A stretch of 60,557 nucleotides of DNA, from assembly GCF_001691415.1 (NCBI RefSeq), contig NZ_LRRR01000028.1, positions 1-60,557 on the forward strand, given 5' to 3'. Below the pieces are notes generated by a model. It was given only the letters and a program-made list of their open reading frames with translations. It ran no database searches and was not told where the DNA came from. The translations under genes and the position numbers were made by a program. Of the stretch, positions 41,562 to 51,158 are shown piece by piece (position 1 is the stretch's first letter; each line of letters starts with the position of its first letter). This stretch comes from Pararhodobacter sp. CCB-MM2 (GTDB lineage Bacteria > Pseudomonadota > Alphaproteobacteria > Rhodobacterales > Rhodobacteraceae).

Positions 41562-43523
41562 TCATGTCTTTGACGCGCCGTCGATGACGCGCAAGGCAGG
41601 CAGCGATTTTAGGTGCCCTTCTTCCGGGGGCCACATCAGGTCGTGGATTGTCGTGTCTTGCGGACGATAATCGAGCGGGGCTTCGTTGAGGATCTGCTGG
41701 ATGCGGCCAAGGTCAAAATCCTTGCAGGCCTGCATCATGTGGTCCAGAAGCACGCGCATTTCGGCGGGTGAGAGGGCTGTTTCGGAGGCCGTCATGATCC
41801 GGGGATGTTCGGTTCCGCAGGGATTATTGCCGATCAGAAGCTCTTCGAAGAGTTTCTCTCCTTTGCCAAGTCCCGTGATCCGTATGGCGATGTCGCCGCT
41901 TTCTGTTTCGGATGTGCCCGCTTCATCGACGATGTAAGGGGTTAGCCCATGAAGGCGGATCATCGATTGTGCGAGGTCGAGGATGCGTACGGGTTGTCCC
42001 ATGTCCAAAACGAACACATCGCCGCCTTTCGCCATTGCGCCGGCTTGAATCACAAGCTGGGCGGCCTCTGGAATCGTCATGAAGAAGCGGTTCACTTGGC
42101 GATGTGTGACGGTCACAGGGCCGCCGCGCTCAATTTGTTCGCGGAATCTGGGGATGACAGACCCTGAGGATCCCAAGACATTCCCAAAGCGGACCATGCA
42201 GAAGACGGTGGAGTGCTCCTGATCGAGCGCTTGGCAGGTCAGTTCTGCGATCCGTTTTGTTGCTCCCATGATATTGCTTGGTCGAACGGTTTTGTCTGTC
42301 GAGACCAGGATGAAGGTTTCAACTTTGGCTTCCGCCGCGGCTTCGGCGATGACCTTGGTGCCGAAGACGTTGTTATGGATCCCCTCGATGATGTTCTCTT
42401 CGACCAGCCCGACATGTTTGTAGGCAGCGGCATGAAAAACCGTATGCACGGAGAACTTGCGCAGGATGGCGCGCATGCGACCCGGGTTTTGAACGGATCC
42501 CAGGATCGGAATGATCCTGGGGCTACTTGTGCTCATCGTGTCACGCAGCTCGGTGTTGATCGCATAGAGTGCGTATTCCGAGTTATCGAGCAGGATGAGG
42601 GCTTTGGGTTTGAGGCGAACGATCTGACGGCAGAGTTCGGAGCCGATGGATCCTCCGGCCCCGGTGACGAGAACAACTTTCCCGGTGATTGTCCGCCGCA
42701 TGAGGTTTGGGTTTGGGGGGACTGTGTCGCGCCCGAGGAGGTCTTCGGGAGTGACCGTGCGCAGCTCTGCGAATTTTGCGCGGCCAGCGACGACGTCATT
42801 CATGCTGACGATGGTTTTGACTTCAACGCCCAGGGTTTCGAGCTGGCTGACGATTTTGCGGCGCCGTGCACGGCTGATGCTGGGCATTGCCAGGAGCACT
42901 TCGCGGACGGCCCATTTCTTGATGAGGGCGCGAAGGTCTGAGGTCGGGTGAACGCGGACGCCGCTGACAGTGGACCCTTGAAGGGTCTGATCGTCGTCCA
43001 CGAAAGCGGCCGGTTTGTATTCGATGCCTTGATGCAGGGCTGCGACGAGTTGTTGTCCTGCGTTTCCGGCGCCGTAGATGATGACGGGGGTGCGTTGGCT
43101 ATTGCCGGGCAAGCGCAGGATGCGCCGCATGCCGAAGCGGAACCCTGTCAGGAGGATGAGGGAGACCATGCCGTGGATGATGGCGAGGGTCGCCGGCAGG
43201 CCGGAGGCCAGAAGGGCGTTCATGCCGGCCATGATGGCGCTTGTGGCAGCTATACCTGTGAGGATTTGAGGCATGGCTTGGCCGGTGATGTAGCGCAGGA
43301 CGACCTGATACAGGCCGAGTCTTGAAAAGAGGATGGGGGTTGCCAGGCCAGGTGTCAGGACAACGGCGAGAACGCGATGGTTCGTCAGGAGAGAAAGAGG
43401 GATTGCCAGCAAACCGAGCGCGAGGAGACTTGCAAACAACGCCAACAAGCTGTCCATGCTCATGAGCATGAGCCGTTTGTGGGGGCGTGCGAGTGCCACG
43501 AGGTATTTGATGGTCGAGACCAC
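41562..43523 (-). CDS. CapD/FlaA1-like nucleotide-sugar 4,6-dehydratase, membrane-anchored
   Basis: A 653-residue polysaccharide biosynthesis enzyme. Four predicted membrane helices fill the first ~130 residues. A CoA-binding-like Rossmann region follows (RTPVIIYGAGNAGQQLVAAL, about 145), then the SDR catalytic domain: the NAD motif VLVTGAGGSIGSEL (about 285), FHAAAYKHVGLVEEN (about 367), and STDKTVRPSNIMGATKR (about 410), where the usual Tyr-x3-Lys becomes Met-x3-Lys as in FlaA1/PglF/CapD. These enzymes make UDP-4-keto-6-deoxy sugars from UDP-GlcNAc. It probably supplies a deoxy-amino sugar to a surface glycan, perhaps the one handled by the GT4 at 19660. No other polysaccharide gene is adjacent. 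Confidence 0.93.
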   Translation of the reverse strand: MVSTIKYLVALARPHKRLMLMSMDSLLALFASLLALGLLAIPLSLLTNHRVLAVVLTPGLATPILFSRLGLYQVVLRYITGQAMPQILTGIAATSAIMAGMNALLASGLPATLAIIHGMVSLILLTGFRFGMRRILRLPGNSQRTPVIIYGAGNAGQQLVAALHQGIEYKPAAFVDDDQTLQGSTVSGVRVHPTSDLRALIKKWAVREVLLAMPSISRARRRKIVSQLETLGVEVKTIVSMNDVVAGRAKFAELRTVTPEDLLGRDTVPPNPNLMRRTITGKVVLVTGAGGSIGSELCRQIVRLKPKALILLDNSEYALYAINTELRDTMSTSSPRIIPILGSVQNPGRMRAILRKFSVHTVFHAAAYKHVGLVEENIIEGIHNNVFGTKVIAEAAAEAKVETFILVSTDKTVRPSNIMGATKRIAELTCQALDQEHSTVFCMVRFGNVLGSSGSVIPRFREQIERGGPVTVTHRQVNRFFMTIPEAAQLVIQAGAMAKGGDVFVLDMGQPVRILDLAQSMIRLHGLTPYIVDEAGTSETESGDIAIRITGLGKGEKLFEELLIGNNPCGTEHPRIMTASETALSPAEMRVLLDHMMQACKDFDLGRIQQILNEAPLDYRPQDTTIHDLMWPPEEGHLKSLPALRVIDGASKT

Positions 43524-43819
43524 CGTGGTCTCCTTTATGGCGACATTCCCACCGTCGGGATGGCGCAGCTAGGTTCTGGTCCATCAACGGGCTCGCGGCT
43601 GGAGACGGTCTCGGACTGTGGCAAGTGGTCTTCTTGATAGGGGGGGGCTTCGCTGGGGGCAAGCGCGCGGTTGTTAACGGGCGAAATAGTGCCGGAATTG
43701 CTACACTTGGACGGCTCCTCGCAGAGCTCTGCTGGCGGGCCAGTCGACCATAGCCGCGGCGCGGCGTGATCCTTGGCCGGATTGAGGCGGTGGCAGGCTC
43801 GGAGGGGTCGCTCGCGGCC

Positions 43820-45838
43820 TCATTTGCGGAGCGAGTAGCGCCGCGAAACCCACGCCGGGAGCAGCGGGCGCAGGTCTGTGGGGTCGCTCTCACGACCGAC
43901 GCCTGCGATGATCTTGAGGAGCCGCCTGTCGTCGGCAGCCAGGAGTTTAGCGGGCCAGGCGTAGGGGGCATTGTCGACCAGGGCGCTGAACCCTGCCGAC
44001 CAGTCGCGCAGATCTGGTGCCGAGAGGATTCCCAAGGTGGCTTTCAAGGTATCGCTGTCTTCGATCATCTCCTCGACGGTAGACGCGCGCTCGGTGATCG
44101 CTTCTATCACCCTGTGCAAACTCCCCTCTCCTTTGAACTCGATGCCTTGGATGAGCCTTCCCATCCAGTCTTCGGGGGTGGGTTCATAGGGCGATATGGT
44201 GAGGGCGACGAGATAGCCGTCCAGATAGGCGGCTGAGCGGCCCATTTGTTTGAGGGCATCGCCCAAGCGTAGAGCCATCGAATTTTGCGGTGCCTCTGGC
44301 GCGAACGTATCTTCCCAAGCCTCGAGTGTGGTTGCAGCGATCGCGTTCAGGATCGGGAGTTTTTTGAGAGGCTGTCCGTCCTGCATGGCTTGTGCTGCCG
44401 TGGCAAAGGGGAGCCAGAGGTCGTCTTGAGAGAATTTCAGGAGGCCGGCTGAGCTGGCGAAGATGCGTGACCACCACTCACGGCGCGTCTCGAGATGCTT
44501 CCAGATTGCCTTCTCGCGCCCGGCTGGGGTTCGCGCCCGTCCGATGGCAGTGCGTAGCGCGCCGGTATCCTCAAACCAGCTGTCAAGATGAGGGGCGCGC
44601 TGCATCCATTCTGCGCTTGTCTTGACTTGAACGCTGCCAGCCAGACTGGAGAGGATCTCTGGCGATGCGATGGCCGCGAGCATATCAGCGGTGAGGCTGG
44701 GTTCCGGGGCAACGGATCCTACGGGCAATAGGTCGAGGATATCGAGCAATCCGGGAGCGGGCAGCCGTCCCGAGGCGAGACCATCTCCCAGGGCCCATGC
44801 GAGGACCTGGGAGATCGCTTCGGGTGGGACGTCGCAAACATCGATATTGTCTGTGATCTGAGCGAAGAACTGCTTCTGCTCGGTGGCGCTTCGGCAGCTG
44901 ATGACAAAGGCGTCTTTAACGCCATAGCCCTGTTTGAGCATGGTCATGCCAATGTGTCGCTGGCTTCCTGTCTGCGTGACGACGATCACACTTTGGGCGC
45001 CAACGCCATCGGGGAGGCTGATGGCTGTGCGGAGCAGTTTAATGTCGGCTTTTGTGTGGGCGACTGAGGTGTTGCGCATCTGACAACGAATGGTCGCATC
45101 GAGGACGGTGCGGGCTTCGGTGTCCGGAAGCCATTTGCGTAGGATTGGGAGAAGACGGGCGGCATCCTGGTGTAAAGTCTTTTGCTCTGCGCGCGACAGC
45201 AGCGCGGCCGCGGCGCCCAGGCGGATGTCGGGGCTTTGATCAAGCAGCCAATAGAGCCCAAGTCTGGCGCCAGCATCGCCTTCGCGTGCGACAATCATCG
45301 AGATGAAGATGGTCACCATCTCAGGGGGCAGGGCGGCGATCAACTCGGAAATGGCTGCGTGGGCTTGAAGGGGTGTGTCATACAGCTCGTCCAGAGCGGG
45401 AGTGAGCAAGTCATCCAGATCTGGCATCCAAGGCTCAAGAGGTGCTCGCATTGTGTGGGGGGCGAGCATGGCCCAAGGGGGGATAGACAAGCCTGCGCGA
45501 GCATAGGCGCTGGCAAGGCTCAGGCGTGCCGTTGGTGTCAGGGGTGTGTGCTGGTCATGCGTCGAAAGCGCCTCTGAAAGGCTATGCAGTAGGGCGGGGC
45601 CGTCGGGCAGGTCATTCTCGGTCGCAATGCGGGCCTCGTCGAGGATCGCAGAAAGCAGCGCGCGAGCCGCGTACGCTCGGGCCGCATCCGAGGGGTCGAG
45701 GATGGCAAAGGCCACGAGGATCGTATCCCTTGGATGGCTTAGGAGGGCTCGGCTTGCGGTGCGTATCAGCGTCGCAGGATTTCCGGCTGCTTGTTGAGCG
45801 GCAATGGCAGAAAGAAGATCCAGAACGGCGTCGGTCAT
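43820..45838 (-). CDS. Large unknown protein, probably helical repeats
   Basis: A 672-residue protein from ATG 45838. A longer frame to 46171 is rejected because its extra 111 residues lack protein character. The sequence is Ala/Leu-rich with repeated amphipathic helices (PSDAARAYAARALLSAILDE, PLQAHAAISELIAALPPEMV), suggesting a HEAT/ARM-like solenoid. A middle segment looks like an alpha/beta domain (QSVIVVTQTGSQRHIGMTML then KDAFVISCRSATEQKQFF). No signal peptide, membrane helix or catalytic motif is seen. It lies upstream of the CapD-like gene on the same strand, 296 bp away. No family is recognised. Confidence 0.7.
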   Translation of the reverse strand: MTDAVLDLLSAIAAQQAAGNPATLIRTASRALLSHPRDTILVAFAILDPSDAARAYAARALLSAILDEARIATENDLPDGPALLHSLSEALSTHDQHTPLTPTARLSLASAYARAGLSIPPWAMLAPHTMRAPLEPWMPDLDDLLTPALDELYDTPLQAHAAISELIAALPPEMVTIFISMIVAREGDAGARLGLYWLLDQSPDIRLGAAAALLSRAEQKTLHQDAARLLPILRKWLPDTEARTVLDATIRCQMRNTSVAHTKADIKLLRTAISLPDGVGAQSVIVVTQTGSQRHIGMTMLKQGYGVKDAFVISCRSATEQKQFFAQITDNIDVCDVPPEAISQVLAWALGDGLASGRLPAPGLLDILDLLPVGSVAPEPSLTADMLAAIASPEILSSLAGSVQVKTSAEWMQRAPHLDSWFEDTGALRTAIGRARTPAGREKAIWKHLETRREWWSRIFASSAGLLKFSQDDLWLPFATAAQAMQDGQPLKKLPILNAIAATTLEAWEDTFAPEAPQNSMALRLGDALKQMGRSAAYLDGYLVALTISPYEPTPEDWMGRLIQGIEFKGEGSLHRVIEAITERASTVEEMIEDSDTLKATLGILSAPDLRDWSAGFSALVDNAPYAWPAKLLAADDRRLLKIIAGVGRESDPTDLRPLLPAWVSRRYSLRK

Positions 45839-46903
45839 AGAGCTTGATCTTGTGTGATGCGTGTCTGTGGGGGCTTGAAATGCGGTGTATCTGACGTGAC
45901 CGACGCGGCTGGCGGAGACGCAGGGGAGACCGGTAAGCGCACGGTGAGCATTATGGTCTGCCGAGTGCGGCTCGCAAGCTTTTCCGGAGCAGCGCGCGGA
46001 TTTGCGCCAGCAAGAGTGTAGAGCGTCGAGCTTGCGCCGCCGCGGAAGCCCGACTGTCTTGGAGGTAGGCAAGCCTGTTCGCTGATTCTGGTTTTGGCGG
46101 AAAGCGCTCACGCCAACGCATCTTATTGCGATAGAGAATTTGAATATATTCTCCAATAAGATGAATCCCAAAACGCAATAAAAAATTGTTGCTGTGGCAA
46201 TTGTAGATTGTCGCCGTCAGTTGAGGAAAAAGGCGATAGAGAGCCTAAGGGTACCTCGATTCTCCTCCGGGCATCGACATGCACTCTGCTTGCTAGCTAA
46301 CCTTTGGGCTCCTCACCTTCGGACGTGGAGGTCTTGTCTCGGCGAACAGAATCAGGGGCGCTAACCTATCCCATTGGTTGTCCAGGCAATTACTTTGGCA
46401 TTGTTTCCGGGGTAACTCGAAGGGGAGGGGCTTTCGCCGGATAATGTGAAATCCGCGGAAAGTCATTAATACCATGCACGATATAACTCTTGTTCGGCAG
46501 AAATTTCTTGTTTCTCTAACTGCCTTCGACTATCCGTAATTCTGAAGCCTTGGCCCTCTGTGTTTCATCTCCGGGAAGGCAGGTGGCGGTTTCTTTGTGG
46601 CGAATAGGAGGTGGCCGCACGAGTTGGCCTAACGTTGCTTTTTTGTCTTGTTGGCGCTGAGGGATGGTCTTTGTACTGTCTGGCAGCAAGCGATGGCAAG
46701 CAGCGTATGGTGGAGTGTGATCTGCTCTGTCGCCCTTGGCGCTGAGTGAAGCCCCAACCTTCAGTTGCTCTGATGCGCAGACATCCAAAAATTCTGGCGG
46801 CGAATGCCGTGTAAACCTGCTCTGGCGGGAAGTCCCCGCTGCTTTTTAAGGCGAGTAGCCTATTGCTGAAACCCTACCCCCATCTGAGTGAAGAGATCCC
46901 ACA
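45839..46903 (+). other. Long intergenic region before the Ig/RTX gene
   Basis: About 1.06 kb between divergent genes. No gene is supported; frames such as minus 46516-46788 lack protein character. The stretches at 46130-46210 and 46470-46540 are AT-rich. It must contain promoters for the unknown helical protein and for the Ig/RTX gene. Confidence 0.4.
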
Positions 46904-49819
46904 ATGACCCTGAATATCGGTGACCTTGCCATCATTTCATACGGCACAAATGCCGGAAGTAGCTCTCAATTTTTCTCTGTTGTGCTGCTTTCGGATGTTC
47001 CTGAAGGAGAAGTTGTAAAATTTACCGATAATGGTTGGTTTTCGGGTGCATTTTCCGATTTTAATGGGGATGGTGAAATCGCCTGGGCAGCTCCTGCTCT
47101 TTCCGCAGGAACTGTTGTGACTTTCAACAGTCCTGATGCTGGAGTTAGCTGGGGAGTTTCTCATGGTAATATTTCTCTTGACCCTGACTTTTCATTGGCT
47201 TTCGGGGGCGATCAAATCATAGCCTATCAGGGAGAAAATGATGCGCCTGATTTTTTGTTTATGGTAAATAATAACTACAGTTATTTCGAGGGCTTCACTC
47301 CTGTTAAGGGATACTACCAAAGTGGACCATCTACCAGTAATAACAGTGATCTTCCGGCGGCCCTAACGGAAGGCGAGAGTGCGGTTTCATTGACGGATGG
47401 GCAAAGTGAATTTTATTACGCTGTTTACTCCGGGGTGGTCTCGGGGACTAAGGAAGAATTACTTGCATCGATTGCGGATCGCAGCAATTGGGATTATTCG
47501 AATGAATTGGGATTAATCGCGCGAACAGACTTCTCGGTCACGCCTCCGCCGCCTCCGCCGTCCGTGACGATCGCCGGCATTGCGGCGGTTGGAGAGACGT
47601 TGACGGCGGCAGCTGAGGACCTTCCGGCATCAGGGCTGTCAGGCGAGATTACCTACCAATGGCTCCGGAACGGCGTAGAGATCGATGGCGCGACGTCTCT
47701 GAGTTATGAGGTCGCTGAGGGCGATCTCGGCGCTATTTTGATGTTGCAGGTACGCGATACATCGTCGCCTGTTGCCTTCGACATTCTTGTAAGCTCGGCC
47801 ACGAGCGCGGTCATCTCGGCCAATGTGCCAGCTGTTGGATCTGTGCCTGTGAGCGGCATTGGGGCTGTGGGGCAGACGCTTGTCGCTGGGGAGATTACGG
47901 TTGAGGACAGTGACGGTGCGCCTCTGCCCGCGGCGATCAGCTATCAATGGATGTTGAATGGGGTCGATATTCAGGGCGCAACGGGATCTAGCTATACGCT
48001 TGCCGAAGGAGATTTGGGTCAGTCGGTCCGCTTGGATATCCGGTTCACGGATGGACGAGGTTTCTTCGAGGTTCTGTCGAGTGCTTCGTTTGCCGATATC
48101 GGGGCCGCAAACCAGCCTGCGACGGGCACTGTTCCCGTAACCGGGCGTGGCGTGGTGGGCGAGACGCTGACTGCGACAAATATTGTCCTTTCTGACCCAG
48201 ATGGTCGGGGCGCTGCAGTCTTGCAATGGGTGCGCAATGGGGAAGATATCCCCGGTGCAAACGGGTTAAGCTACACGCTCACGGCGGCAGACCAGGGTAT
48301 GTCGATCCGCCTGGAGGCTCGGTTCACGGATGATCGCGGCTTTCCGGAGGTGGTTTCCAGTGATGCCTTCGACCAAATTCAGGCCGCGCCGCGTCCTGCT
48401 GGAGGTGGTGTGCCTCGCCCGAGTGTTCCTGAGGTGATCGACAATTCCGGGAACGATACGTTCACGGGCGGCGCTGCTGCGGATCGCATCGAGGGGGGCG
48501 CAGGGCGCGACCTGGTTTCCTATGCGGGCTCGACGGGTGGGGTCGTGATCGACCTCTCGGCCGGGACCGCCCGGGGCGGGCACGCCGAGGGCGATGTCCT
48601 GATCGATGTCGAGAACCTGCGAGGCTCGAGCTTCAATGACAGTCTGACGGGAAGTGGACAATCGAACGCGCTGTTTGGCGGGCAGGGCTCGGATGAGCTC
48701 TTCGGCCTCGAGGGGAATGATGTTCTGACCGGTGGTGCCGGTGGGGACCGTCTGGATGGGGGGCAAGGGCGTGACCTTGCCGCTTACAGCTGGTCCGGTG
48801 CGGGTATCGTGATCAATCTGTCGACGGGAGAGGCCCGGGGTGGCCATGCCGAAGGCGACATTCTGGTCAGCATCGAGAACGTCATGGGTTCGGGCTTCGA
48901 CGACAGTCTCACCGGTGGCGTCGAGGCGAACACGTTCTTGGGCGGCGGCGGCAATGACCAGCTGTTCGGTCTTGGTGGCAATGACCAGCTGAGCGGCGGC
49001 GCCGGCGCGGACCGTTTGGATGGTGGGGCGGGGCGTGACCTCGCGGCCTATGGCGGCTCGAACGAAGGCGTTGTGATCGATCTGTCGGCAGGCAGCGCGC
49101 AGGGCGGGCACGCGGAAGGTGATGTCCTCATTGATATCGAGAACCTCCGGGGGTCCTCGCATGACGATAGTCTTACGGGGAACAATCTGTCGAACGTGCT
49201 GCTCGGGGATGGGGGATCCGATAGCCTGTCGGGGCAGGATGGCAACGATCAGCTGCATGGGGGTGCTGGTGGAGACCGTCTCGACGGTGGAGCTGGCAAC
49301 GACCTTGCGAGCTATGCAGGCTCAAACGCGGGCGTGGTGATCGATCTCTCCTCGGGGGCCGCGAGCGGCGGCCATGCGGAGGGAGATGTTCTTGTCAGCA
49401 TCGAGCATCTGCGCGGCTCTGGACATGGTGACAGCCTGGGAGGCAACGCAGAGGCGAACGCTCTCCTGGGGGAGGGAGGCAACGACGCGCTCTTCGGCTT
49501 TGAGGGGAATGATCGCCTCAATGGTGGAGTAGGCAATGACACGCTTTCGGGGGGCGAGGGGGCGGATAGCTTCATCTTCGGGGCGAACTTTGGGATGGAT
49601 GTCGTTGTCGATCTTTCCGCGGAGGACACGCTTGTGCTGTCGCGGGGGCTGGTTGAGCAAAGTGGTGTCGACCCCTTCGACGCAGCGTTCTTCACCGAGC
49701 ATGCGGTTCAGGTGGGGGCGGCTGTTGAGATCAGGTTCTCGGAAGGGAATGTGCTTCGTCTCGAAAACCAGCTGTTGTCTGACCTTGCAGCTCGTGACGA
49801 TCTGTTCCTGATTGCCTGA
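46904..49819 (+). CDS. Large exoprotein: N-terminal beta domain, three Ig-like repeats, RTX modules
   Basis: A 971-residue secreted protein without a Sec signal. Residues 1-205 form a beta-rich domain (GDLAIISYGTNAGSSSQFFS, then PEGEVVKFTDNGWFSGAF) like lamin-tail-type domains at the front of some bacterial exoproteins. A proline run (PPPPPP) follows. Three Ig-like repeats of about 85-90 residues come next (about 225-490), each with AVGETLTA...YQWLRNG...LSY...EGDLG. Four 88-residue RTX modules (about 531-880) each have a GGAGRDLA turn, a VVIDLSAG strand, GGHAEGDVL and DSLTG. The end (LSDLAARDDLFLIA) suits a type I secretion signal. GC is low in the first third. An adhesin or matrix role is likely but unproven. 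Confidence 0.9.
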   Translation: MTLNIGDLAIISYGTNAGSSSQFFSVVLLSDVPEGEVVKFTDNGWFSGAFSDFNGDGEIAWAAPALSAGTVVTFNSPDAGVSWGVSHGNISLDPDFSLAFGGDQIIAYQGENDAPDFLFMVNNNYSYFEGFTPVKGYYQSGPSTSNNSDLPAALTEGESAVSLTDGQSEFYYAVYSGVVSGTKEELLASIADRSNWDYSNELGLIARTDFSVTPPPPPPSVTIAGIAAVGETLTAAAEDLPASGLSGEITYQWLRNGVEIDGATSLSYEVAEGDLGAILMLQVRDTSSPVAFDILVSSATSAVISANVPAVGSVPVSGIGAVGQTLVAGEITVEDSDGAPLPAAISYQWMLNGVDIQGATGSSYTLAEGDLGQSVRLDIRFTDGRGFFEVLSSASFADIGAANQPATGTVPVTGRGVVGETLTATNIVLSDPDGRGAAVLQWVRNGEDIPGANGLSYTLTAADQGMSIRLEARFTDDRGFPEVVSSDAFDQIQAAPRPAGGGVPRPSVPEVIDNSGNDTFTGGAAADRIEGGAGRDLVSYAGSTGGVVIDLSAGTARGGHAEGDVLIDVENLRGSSFNDSLTGSGQSNALFGGQGSDELFGLEGNDVLTGGAGGDRLDGGQGRDLAAYSWSGAGIVINLSTGEARGGHAEGDILVSIENVMGSGFDDSLTGGVEANTFLGGGGNDQLFGLGGNDQLSGGAGADRLDGGAGRDLAAYGGSNEGVVIDLSAGSAQGGHAEGDVLIDIENLRGSSHDDSLTGNNLSNVLLGDGGSDSLSGQDGNDQLHGGAGGDRLDGGAGNDLASYAGSNAGVVIDLSSGAASGGHAEGDVLVSIEHLRGSGHGDSLGGNAEANALLGEGGNDALFGFEGNDRLNGGVGNDTLSGGEGADSFIFGANFGMDVVVDLSAEDTLVLSRGLVEQSGVDPFDAAFFTEHAVQVGAAVEIRFSEGNVLRLENQLLSDLAARDDLFLIA
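48494..49549 (+). repeat. Four tandem 264-bp RTX modules
   Basis: The GG-x-G-R/N-DL motif starts at 48494, 48758, 49022 and 49286, exactly 264 bp (88 codons) apart each time. Within each unit the VVIDLS, GGHAEGD and DSL motifs keep their spacing. Copies 1 and 3 look closest, as do 2 and 4 at the VSIE segment, which suggests duplication of a two-unit block. Confidence 0.88.
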
Positions 49820-49843
49820 GATGTCAGCAACTTGAAACATAGC

Positions 49844-49875
49844 CGGGGCCGCGGGACATTCCGTGGCCCCGTTCT
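49844..49875 (+). terminator. Terminator of the Ig/RTX gene
   Basis: CGGGGCCGCGG pairs with CCGTGGCCCCG across GACATT (11-bp stem with one G-T), followed by TTCTT. It lies 25 bp after the stop. Confidence 0.8.
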
Positions 49876-50197
49876 TGCAAGCAGTGCGAGTACCGCGTTG
49901 ATCGGGAGTGTTGCTTTACCCGTGCCTGAGGATGTGCAGAGAGAGTGGTTGAGGCGGCCGTTGTGGCCACTTCCGGTGTGCTGAGGTCTGGTTTTGCCGC
50001 TCGTAAAGCGGTTGGGGGGGCATCAAGCCGATCAGAATCCTCGCACAGACCCTGCAACGTCCGCAGAGTGCCCGCGCGCTCATCAAGCATTCCACGTTAT
50101 AAGCAAGGATATCGCTGAGAGCCAGTTGGCTCTCACGACGAAGCCTCCCGACACAAAGGTCGAGAGGCTTCTGGGACTCTTGTGGTCAGAAGACCGC
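49876..50197 (-). other. Intergenic region with hairpins beyond the DUF4394 gene
   Basis: No gene. Two hairpins lie near the end of the leftward DUF4394 gene: GAGAGCCA-GT-TGGCTCTC at 50117-50134 and an AAGCCTC...GAGGCTT stem at 50141-50170 (12-bp arms, one mismatch). The latter is the probable terminator, without a marked T-run. Confidence 0.6.
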
Positions 50198-51052
50198 TTA
50201 CATGCCGCGCGAGAGAGCGAAGCCGCTGAAGCCGCCCATGCCCAGATCCGCGAGTTCGCTCACGGCGCCGCTGCTCAGGTCAACCGAGTAGAGACCCGCA
50301 GTCTCCGCACCTTCAAGCTGCAGGATCGCATAGGCCATGTCCGAACCCTCTTCCGGCGAGACGATGTCAAAACCGCCCCAGTAGCTCACGTCGATCGGCT
50401 CGCCATCGACCGTCAGATGGCCGACAGACGCCAGCGTGCCGTCATTGTTGGCCAGCGTCACCAGAGCATCGGTATTGGCGTCGAGCGCGAACTGCGCGGT
50501 GGACGAAGCCTTGGCGCCGGAGATGGCATTGGTATAGGCGTTGCCGAAGATCATCGGCTCCATGCCTGCCGACATGTCACCCTCGGCGTAATAGGCATCG
50601 GCGAAACGACGGACGGAGTTCGCACGCTCGTCATTGTTGCCGAATCCGTCGGGGAAATACACGAGGTTCGAGCCATCGGCACCAACCGCGCGCACGGCGT
50701 CGAGCTGGTTATTGAAGTCAAAGGCCACGGCGCCTTCGCCGATCATGGCGTTTTCCATGAAGGTGGCGCTCAGATCCGTCAGCGCGCCGGTCGCGGGGTC
50801 GATTTCGTAGATCATGCCATCCGCGTAGCCCAGCAGCTGCCCGGTGACGGGGCGATAGGCGATCGCACGAAGCGGGGTCTCGAGCGCATGGGTCTCCACG
50901 GTGCCGGGCATGGCGATGTCGGCCATGGCGACCAGCGTGCTGCCGTCCTCGGCGAGGGCATAGCCCATGACGCCGGCATGGTCATCGGCCAGAGCGGCCG
51001 TGCCGAAGGTGAGGGTCGCAGCGGTCAGGGCAAGAGTGTTTTTGAAGGGCAT
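50198..51052 (-). CDS. DUF4394-family exported protein
   Basis: A 284-residue protein with a Sec signal (FKNTLALTAATLTFGTAALA). The mature part is a run of beta-rich repeats such as LRAIAYRPVTGQLLGYADGM, IYEIDPATGALTDLS, AFDFNNQLDAVRAVGADGSN and LYSVDLSSGAVSELADLG, like the beta-propeller blades of DUF4394 proteins. The start is ATG 51052 with AAGGA 8 bp upstream; a longer frame is rejected. It is divergent from an ECF sigma factor gene 106 bp away, and I recall this neighbour pair in related genomes, so the sigma factor probably controls it. Its biochemical role is unknown. Confidence 0.87.
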   Translation of the reverse strand: MPFKNTLALTAATLTFGTAALADDHAGVMGYALAEDGSTLVAMADIAMPGTVETHALETPLRAIAYRPVTGQLLGYADGMIYEIDPATGALTDLSATFMENAMIGEGAVAFDFNNQLDAVRAVGADGSNLVYFPDGFGNNDERANSVRRFADAYYAEGDMSAGMEPMIFGNAYTNAISGAKASSTAQFALDANTDALVTLANNDGTLASVGHLTVDGEPIDVSYWGGFDIVSPEEGSDMAYAILQLEGAETAGLYSVDLSSGAVSELADLGMGGFSGFALSRGM

Positions 51053-51158
51053 CGATAACGTCCTTTTTGCTTGCATTGGACCACCTCATGCGGGCCAATT
51101 CGCCAAAGCCACGGTGCAAGCGGCATCAGAGTTTCAGGGCGTGACGATTTTTTCGACG

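Noticed and set aside
43820..46171. Extended start of the helical-repeat protein at 46171
   Set aside because: The extra 111 residues are Arg/His/Cys-rich and unnatural; the protein-like sequence starts at ATG 45838.
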